Shown here piece after piece: positions 58,001-64,000 of a stretch of 64,000 bases of DNA (its first letter is position 1; each line of letters opens with the position of its first letter). Source of the DNA: an uncultured Actinomycetes bacterium. GTDB lineage: Bacteria > Actinomycetota > Acidimicrobiia > Acidimicrobiales > RAAP-2. The notes beneath the pieces are model-generated. The model did no database searches, had not been told where the DNA came from, and saw only the letters and a list, made by a program, of their open reading frames with translations. Both the position numbers and the translations under genes were made by a program. Location: contig CAIYAP010000005.1 in NCBI GenBank assembly GCA_903924205.1, forward strand, positions 81,085 through 145,084, given 5' to 3'.

Positions 58001-58100
58001 GGGTCAGTTCTAGTGGTTCGAGGGGGAAAAGTCCGGCCGACTCTCTGTAGTACGGGACTTTCCCTATTATAAGAAGGTTATGAATATGCGCAGAGGCTGA

Positions 58101-61100
58101 GTGAGCCGACTTCTTCGTTGCCTCGGCGCGACCGCCATTGTGGGCTGCGTCGCCGGCATGGGCTCTCTGCCCGCCTCCGCCTCTGATCTCCCTGGCTCCG
58201 CGTCGATAATTTTCGATCAAAACTTTTCATCGTCGACTCCACCGTCATCGCTCACGGCGCTCACCGTGGCGGGTACCCAAGCAAATGTTCCATGCCTCAG
58301 CGCCGCGACCAGTGGGTCTCGAAATTTTCAAACATGCGACGTGAATTTCTCACTTCCGTCGGGAGCGTCGGATGCACTTGTTCTCGATGATGGACTGAAT
58401 GGGACCTCTGGTTCGGGAATAGTGAGCACCACGGTCTCGTCCACATCGAGCACCTTGTTCGCACAGACCTACGCCACACAGCGCGGAAATCGCGGTGCTC
58501 AAACGTTATGGCTCGTCGATGGTTCGACCAGTCCGACCACAATTCCCGGCACGACGCGCTCGGGTGGTTACGGCGACGCCAGCGGGGGCATCGCGAATGC
58601 GATCTTGGGCGTGACCTTTGACGCCGCCGGAACCGCCGCTCAAACCAACGCTGCGTCGTGTCCGTCCGTCGGCTGGTCGAGCGCATCGTCCACGGCCAAC
58701 CAAGTAGTGGTGCGTGGCGGTAGTGACTCCACGGGTAAGGGTTTTTGTTTCATTGCCTCGACTAATCAACCTTTTAACTCGGTCGCGACGACCTCGCCGG
58801 TGGGTTCTTTGTTGTCGCCCTCATCCACCGATGGGTGGCAGCGCTATGTCGTGGCCGTCATTCCGCCGAGTGTGACCCACAGTTCTGCGGTGCTCGAAGT
58901 CTCGGTTGACGCGGGGTCGGGATCGCTGAAGACGGTGTTGGCGGTTCGCCTCCCGCAGTGGGCATGGTCGCCGGCCACTCTCTCCTCGACCGCACACTGG
59001 GGCTTCTCCGCGGTGGGTTCTGGAGCAATTCATGAACTGCACGAGTGGGCGACGGCGCAGGCGGCACCACCGACCGCCGCGCCCAGCTCTCCCCAAAATG
59101 TCGGCGTCCAATGGGCCACGCCGTCGAATGGGAAGGTGTCCGCCACGGTGAGTTTCACACCACCAGCCAGCGATGGGGGTTCACCGATTACTTCTTACGC
59201 CGTGTCGGCCGCGGGCCACACCTGTGTCGTCTCATCCGGCCTGTCGGGGGCAATGAGCTGCACCATTGATTCGCTCCCCGTCGCGCGCAACGTTGCGTTC
59301 TCGGTCGTGGCTTTCAACTCGTTAGGCGTGTCCATTCCTGCCATTACCCATTCTTCCTCCGCGACGATGGCGCAACAAGTGACCTTTACCTTGCCTGGGA
59401 AAGTCACCTATTCGCCCACCGGATTCGGATTAACCGGATCGTCGACGTCGTCGTTGCCAGTGACGTATTCGGCGACGGGTTCATGTGCGGTGACAGGTGC
59501 GACACTCACATTCTCGGCACTCGGCAAGTGCACCGTCACCGCCACGCAAACGGGAAGCTCGACCTATGCCGGTGCCACGCCCGTCTCCGCCTCGACGACG
59601 GTGCAAGCTGCAACGGCCATCATCTCGGCCCCGTCGCTCAGCACACCCGAGGACAACAACCCCCACCCTCTGCCGGCCACAGTTTCCCCCTCAGTCTCCG
59701 GTCTCGCGCTGCAATATTGCCAAGCCCAGTTGACGGGAGTGCCCCAATGCTCTTCGACGGCACCGACGGATCTTGGCGAATACGTGGTGAAAGCCACGCT
59801 GACCAACCCTTTCTATGTCGCTGCCGCCGTCACGAGCCACCTATCGCTCACTCCGGCAACCACGATTTTGTCGCCAGACCTCGGAGGTTCATCAATCCCC
59901 GTGACCTCGAATGGCGCAAGTTTGCAAGTTCAGGCTCAGACGGTCTCGTCGGGTATTGATGCCCAGGCCACATTGTCAGGATTCTCCGACACTGACTCGA
60001 TTGTGCTGTCGGTTATCGGTGACGAGTCTCTGGGTGCCTTCACTGTCCCGAGCTCAGCGTCCGCTCTCGGGGGCCTTCTGCAGGGTTCGACATCTGCGAC
60101 ATCGGTGGGAACCCCCGTGGCGGTGAATGCCACTCAGTCGTCGGACCTCTCTTACGGCGGAACGGTCGCCTTCCCGAACGGGGATTTCCCTGGTAATGGT
60201 TCATACTTTGTCGTGCCCGTCACCACCACTGGCCTCGTGCCAGGAACGTTGGTGAATGCGGTTATCCACTCGTCTCCCACCGTCCTCGCGACCGCTCAGG
60301 TCTCGAACGCGGGGCAGGCCACGCTGTACATACCAATTCCCGCTACGTGGTCGGGCCAAAGCCACCAACTCTTCTTGAACGGCACCTACCAAGCGACAAC
60401 GGTGTCGGCGGCCAGTGGGTCGACGTCCACCGTGCACATTCCCAGTTCATTGCTGGAACGTCTGTACCCGGGGTCGACGACGGTGATTTCCGGTGTCTCC
60501 GCCTCGAATCCCCAGCTGTATTCGACCAACTTCGTGTCGTTGCCCTCCAGTTCGACCACCACCACCTCGGCCCCGACTGTCGTTGCCGGCGGTGGCGAGC
60601 CACTGGTCACGTATTCACCAACGGCACACCCCGCGGAAACCCAAAAGCAAGTGACCCGGGTCGTCGCTGCCGTCGCCGTCGTCGCTGCCGCCGCGGGCGC
60701 AGCTGCCGCCGCGGGTAGCGCCGCCGGTGCCGGTGCCGGTGCTGGTGCTGGTGCGGGTTCATCATCTGGTGGTGGCAGTAGCCCCTCATCGACCGTGGGG
60801 GTCCAAGCCAACTTCGACTTGGCATCTGAAGAACGTGAGCACTGGGGCGATGGATCTCGTATTTGGCGACTCGTGGGGAACCGGGCAGTCGACCGATTCA
60901 GTCGCGAGTGGGCCCATCTGGTGGGACGCGTTTCACCCTTGTTGAGTTCCAGTTTGGCGGACGCGAATTATCTTCGCGCGATCTTCGGCGGCCTCTACGC
61001 CATCTTGCCGCTCACCGGCTTGAGTTTGGGCGCTATCGCCAGTGTCTCAATGCACGGATGGGCGTATCCGCCGAGTGTTGCCTTGTTCCTCGCCATCATG

Positions 61101-61976
61101 GTCGTCGGTTACCTCGACTCGTTCTCCGGATTCCTCGCCGCGGCTGTCTTTATTGGAACGGCGGCGGTGACGGGGCACATCACCAATCTCACCAGTCTGG
61201 TGTTGGCGGCCGTGATCGGTGGAATTTGGTTCGGCATGCCCTTGATGGTTAAGAGTATGCGCCCCTTTGTGCGCCCTCACCCTCACGGTTTTGACGAATG
61301 GTGGCGGCGCGGTTCTGATGCGATCATCCTGATCTTGTTCAGTGGCTTCTTGACGTACTCTCTCGTGGGGTCACTGTCGGCGGCGGCCCATGCGGAAGTA
61401 AAAGTGAGTGCGCACGCGGCACTAGTGGCCTTCGTGATTATGGGAATTTCGGCATTGCGTTTTTCCCTGGTCCTCGTTGTGTCCTTGATTTTTCCCAAGC
61501 GACTCGCGGTAGTCACCATGCCTGAGGTTGCGGACCAATTCCCGAAGGCGGCGTGGACGATGGCGGCTGGGCAGGCCGCATTTATTGGACTGCTGATGCA
61601 GGCCTTCGTCGGCACCTCCATCGTTCTAATTCCTCTCGTGGCACTACCGGTGCTGACTGGGCAGGTGCCGCGAGTCCTCGGCCCGCGCCTGCCCGAGCGC
61701 ACATGGTTGCGCCGCCTCGTTCCTCGCTCTTCCCTCAATACCCTCTTTATGTCGCTCGTGGGCGTCGGCGTGAGCCACCTGCTCGCACACAACGTCTCCT
61801 CCTCGTTCTGGCTCGTGACCGGTCAGATTCTCATCATGCTGAGCGTGGTGTTCCTCTACACCATCGCCTATTGCATTCCTGGTGACGACTGGAAGCCGTC
61901 GTGGCCCCAGCGCTTTGCCGGCATGGCACTCCTCGCAGTGACCGCTCTGCAAGTCACAGGTCACTTGGTGAAGTGA
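58101..61976 (+). CDS. chimeric surface protein: signal peptide, Ig-like/FnIII ectodomain, Gly/Ala linker and C-terminal polytopic membrane domain, 1291 aa (GTG start)
   Basis: FnIII-like PSSPQNVGVQWATPSNGKVSATVSFTPPASDGGSPITSYAVSA; MBG/Big-like QVTFTLPGKVTYSPTGFGLTG; at least 8 hydrophobic segments after about 60960. Confidence 0.8.
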   Translation: MSRLLRCLGATAIVGCVAGMGSLPASASDLPGSASIIFDQNFSSSTPPSSLTALTVAGTQANVPCLSAATSGSRNFQTCDVNFSLPSGASDALVLDDGLNGTSGSGIVSTTVSSTSSTLFAQTYATQRGNRGAQTLWLVDGSTSPTTIPGTTRSGGYGDASGGIANAILGVTFDAAGTAAQTNAASCPSVGWSSASSTANQVVVRGGSDSTGKGFCFIASTNQPFNSVATTSPVGSLLSPSSTDGWQRYVVAVIPPSVTHSSAVLEVSVDAGSGSLKTVLAVRLPQWAWSPATLSSTAHWGFSAVGSGAIHELHEWATAQAAPPTAAPSSPQNVGVQWATPSNGKVSATVSFTPPASDGGSPITSYAVSAAGHTCVVSSGLSGAMSCTIDSLPVARNVAFSVVAFNSLGVSIPAITHSSSATMAQQVTFTLPGKVTYSPTGFGLTGSSTSSLPVTYSATGSCAVTGATLTFSALGKCTVTATQTGSSTYAGATPVSASTTVQAATAIISAPSLSTPEDNNPHPLPATVSPSVSGLALQYCQAQLTGVPQCSSTAPTDLGEYVVKATLTNPFYVAAAVTSHLSLTPATTILSPDLGGSSIPVTSNGASLQVQAQTVSSGIDAQATLSGFSDTDSIVLSVIGDESLGAFTVPSSASALGGLLQGSTSATSVGTPVAVNATQSSDLSYGGTVAFPNGDFPGNGSYFVVPVTTTGLVPGTLVNAVIHSSPTVLATAQVSNAGQATLYIPIPATWSGQSHQLFLNGTYQATTVSAASGSTSTVHIPSSLLERLYPGSTTVISGVSASNPQLYSTNFVSLPSSSTTTTSAPTVVAGGGEPLVTYSPTAHPAETQKQVTRVVAAVAVVAAAAGAAAAAGSAAGAGAGAGAGAGSSSGGGSSPSSTVGVQANFDLASEEREHWGDGSRIWRLVGNRAVDRFSREWAHLVGRVSPLLSSSLADANYLRAIFGGLYAILPLTGLSLGAIASVSMHGWAYPPSVALFLAIMVVGYLDSFSGFLAAAVFIGTAAVTGHITNLTSLVLAAVIGGIWFGMPLMVKSMRPFVRPHPHGFDEWWRRGSDAIILILFSGFLTYSLVGSLSAAAHAEVKVSAHAALVAFVIMGISALRFSLVLVVSLIFPKRLAVVTMPEVADQFPKAAWTMAAGQAAFIGLLMQAFVGTSIVLIPLVALPVLTGQVPRVLGPRLPERTWLRRLVPRSSLNTLFMSLVGVGVSHLLAHNVSSSFWLVTGQILIMLSVVFLYTIAYCIPGDDWKPSWPQRFAGMALLAVTALQVTGHLVK

Positions 61977-64000
61977 TGAAGCGTTGGCGTGCCTCTCTTG
62001 TCGCGATGGTGGTGGCCACCTCGGTCCTACCCCTCGCGGCAGCGAGTGCGTCTTCTCGCGGCACGAGTGGAGCAACGGCGAGTTCTCGTCATGCCGCGGC
62101 CCGACACGCCCACGCGACGCCGAGCACTCCTACGAACGTGGTGGTCACGGCGGGCGATGCGTCGGCCACGGTGAGTTGGGACTCGCCCGCGGGTGCTGAT
62201 GGTTTCGTTGCGATGGCAGATCCTGGCGGCTTTTCGTGCCAGACCGCAAACTCGTCCTGTGTGATTTCAGGGTTGGCGAATGGCACGACCTATTCGGTAA
62301 CCGTGACGGCCAGCGCTGCCGGGCTGGTGTCTGATGCCAGCGAACCCGTGAGCGTGACACCGCAGGCGGGCCCCCCGCTGGCCGCCCTCGGTGTGAGTGC
62401 ATTCACGATTGGAACGACCGCCACGGTGAGTTGGCTCCCCGTCAACAGCTCTACTCCCATTACGGGCTACACCGTGACGTCGAGCCCGGGAGGCTTCACC
62501 TGTTCGGTGACGGCCGTGGAGGGCGTTGTCCCCACTATGTGCGTTGTCACCGGCCTGACGTCCGGACAGACCTACACCTTCTCCGTGGTGGCGACGAACT
62601 CCGTCGGCGATTCGACGCCCGCGACGGCGCCGACAGTGACGCCCGTCGACACTCCGAGCGCTCCCACCAATGTGTCGACAATCTCCACCAGCGCCACAAT
62701 CACCGTGTCGTGGGCGCCCTCCGCGAGCGATGGCGGCTCTCCGATTCTTGGCTACACGGCGCTCGCGTTTGATCCGCTCACGAACTCCCTCGTGGCTACG
62801 TGTGGTGCGGGGGCGTCGGGTACGTCATGTGTAATGTCCGCATTGGCGCCCAACACCTCTTATTTCGTGCGCGTGATTGCCGCGACCGCGCAGGGTCCGT
62901 CGGATCCGTCGCTACCGACGGATCCCCAGAGCACGGCACCGACGACTCCCGGTTCACCTGTGCCGACCTCGTTAACCCCGGGCAATGGCACGGCCACCGT
63001 TTCGTGGACGGCACCGGCGAATGATGGCGGCGCGACGATAACGTCATATACCGCGTCTGCCGACGACGGCGATGGCGGCATCTTTACCTGTGAGGTGGAC
63101 GCGGCCGCATCGTCATGCATGATCTCTGGTCTGACCAATGGCACCCATTACACGGTGATCATCGCCGCCCACAATGTGGCTGGCGGCTCCATCGCAGTGT
63201 CGGCCGGTGTCGTCACTCCAGCCTCGGTGCCCACTAGCCCCGCCTCAATCAACATTGCGCCGGCATCGGGCGCTATCACCGTTAGTTGGCTCGCCCCGAC
63301 ATTGAATGGTGGTAGCGCAATTTACCGTTACACCGCGACGGCCACCGATATCAATGGCAAGACGTTCACGTGCACCACGGCGGGTATGTCGTGCGTTATC
63401 ACCTCGTTGATTAATGGCGTTAGCTACGACATCACGGTGGTCGCCACGAACGCGGTGGGGGACTCGCTCGCGGCTGACGGGGGATTCGCGACTCCGTCGG
63501 ATCTGCCGGGGGCACCCATCCCGTCATCAGTGACCGTCGGTAACGGCACGCTCTCGGTGTCGTGGTCCGCACCGCTCGATAGTGGAGGCCTGCCGATCAC
63601 CGGATACACGGCCAACGCCACTGATAGCGACGGCAACACCTTCTCGTGTACGACCGATGGCAGCAGCTGCGTCATCGACGGTCTGACGAATGGCGTGTCG
63701 TACGACGTGATGGTCATCGCGACGAATGTGGATGGTGACTCGTCAGCGGCCGGTTTTGGTTCGGCGTCACCGGCCACGACCCCGACGGCTCCGACAACTC
63801 CCCTCGTCGTCGGCAGTAGCCACGCCCTGTCAGTTGCGTGGTCGTCGTCCATCTCAAACGGTGGTCGCGAAATTATCGGGTACACCGCGACGGCGACCGA
63901 TGGCGACGGCAAGGTCTTCACCTGCTCCGCTGCGGCCAGCGACCGGTCATGCGCGATCTACGGCCTAACGAACGGCACCAGTTACGACATCACCATCGTC
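61976..64000 (+). CDS. secreted FnIII repeat protein, at least 7 modules, incomplete at window end
   Basis: ATG 61976 overlaps preceding TGA; MKRWRASLVAMVVATSVLPLAAASASS signal; frame read as open through 64000 (2025 nt). Absent from ORF track because no stop is present. Confidence 0.85.
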   Translation, partial: MKRWRASLVAMVVATSVLPLAAASASSRGTSGATASSRHAAARHAHATPSTPTNVVVTAGDASATVSWDSPAGADGFVAMADPGGFSCQTANSSCVISGLANGTTYSVTVTASAAGLVSDASEPVSVTPQAGPPLAALGVSAFTIGTTATVSWLPVNSSTPITGYTVTSSPGGFTCSVTAVEGVVPTMCVVTGLTSGQTYTFSVVATNSVGDSTPATAPTVTPVDTPSAPTNVSTISTSATITVSWAPSASDGGSPILGYTALAFDPLTNSLVATCGAGASGTSCVMSALAPNTSYFVRVIAATAQGPSDPSLPTDPQSTAPTTPGSPVPTSLTPGNGTATVSWTAPANDGGATITSYTASADDGDGGIFTCEVDAAASSCMISGLTNGTHYTVIIAAHNVAGGSIAVSAGVVTPASVPTSPASINIAPASGAITVSWLAPTLNGGSAIYRYTATATDINGKTFTCTTAGMSCVITSLINGVSYDITVVATNAVGDSLAADGGFATPSDLPGAPIPSSVTVGNGTLSVSWSAPLDSGGLPITGYTANATDSDGNTFSCTTDGSSCVIDGLTNGVSYDVMVIATNVDGDSSAAGFGSASPATTPTAPTTPLVVGSSHALSVAWSSSISNGGREIIGYTATATDGDGKVFTCSAAASDRSCAIYGLTNGTSYDITIV

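Noticed and set aside
1-64000. Search for mobile elements, toxin-antitoxin or phage-defence genes
   Set aside because: No transposase, integrase, restriction-modification, Cas or recognisable TA/defence motifs seen in any listed ORF; Lhr and the AlkB-like protein are regarded as housekeeping repair.

Overview
The window is a compact chromosomal segment of a GC-rich Gram-positive bacterium. Gene content suggests Actinobacteria, possibly Acidimicrobiia; that lineage call is inference. I see no rRNA, CRISPR array, transposase or phage genes. There is one tRNA, tRNA-Ser(GCU). Recognisable content in order: typA 5' end (minus strand), two coupled unknown genes, a 47-aa membrane smORF plus lhr helicase, a secreted S53 (sedolisin) peptidase with a secreted partner, DUF4395, TauE/SafE, NUDIX, an amino-acid ABC transporter, an SGNH hydrolase, a hexapeptide acyltransferase, tRNA-Ser, rimO-pgsA-cinA-alkB-like, DHA2 MFS, serine hydrolase, recA with a LexA operator, a Baeyer-Villiger-type FMO, acyltransferase, MFS, serB, ferredoxin-CYP450, Xaa-Pro aminopeptidase, two paralogous crotonases bracketing an ECF sigma and a membrane partner, a branched-chain amino-acid ABC operon, a COG4280-like membrane protein with a GT-C-like protein, RDD and DUF2752 proteins, ppa, and a 14-18 kb cell-surface region. 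That region holds FnIII-repeat proteins, an IDH/IMDH-family dehydrogenase, glycosyltransferases, a free-standing SGNH protein and a chimeric FnIII/polytopic membrane protein coupled to another FnIII protein that runs off the window. The most interesting signals are: (i) FnIII modules that nearly all carry a short-spaced Cys pair; (ii) the FnIII ectodomain-multi-TM fusion coupled to an FnIII repeat protein; (iii) widespread leaderless promoter architecture (TANNNT-N5..7-start); (iv) five of eleven convergent gene pairs interlocked by a 4-nt palindromic stop overlap; (v) a perfect LexA box filling the recA promoter spacer; (vi) an ECF sigma whose partner lacks a recognisable zinc anti-sigma motif. 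All assignments come from reading the sequence; no database search was run.
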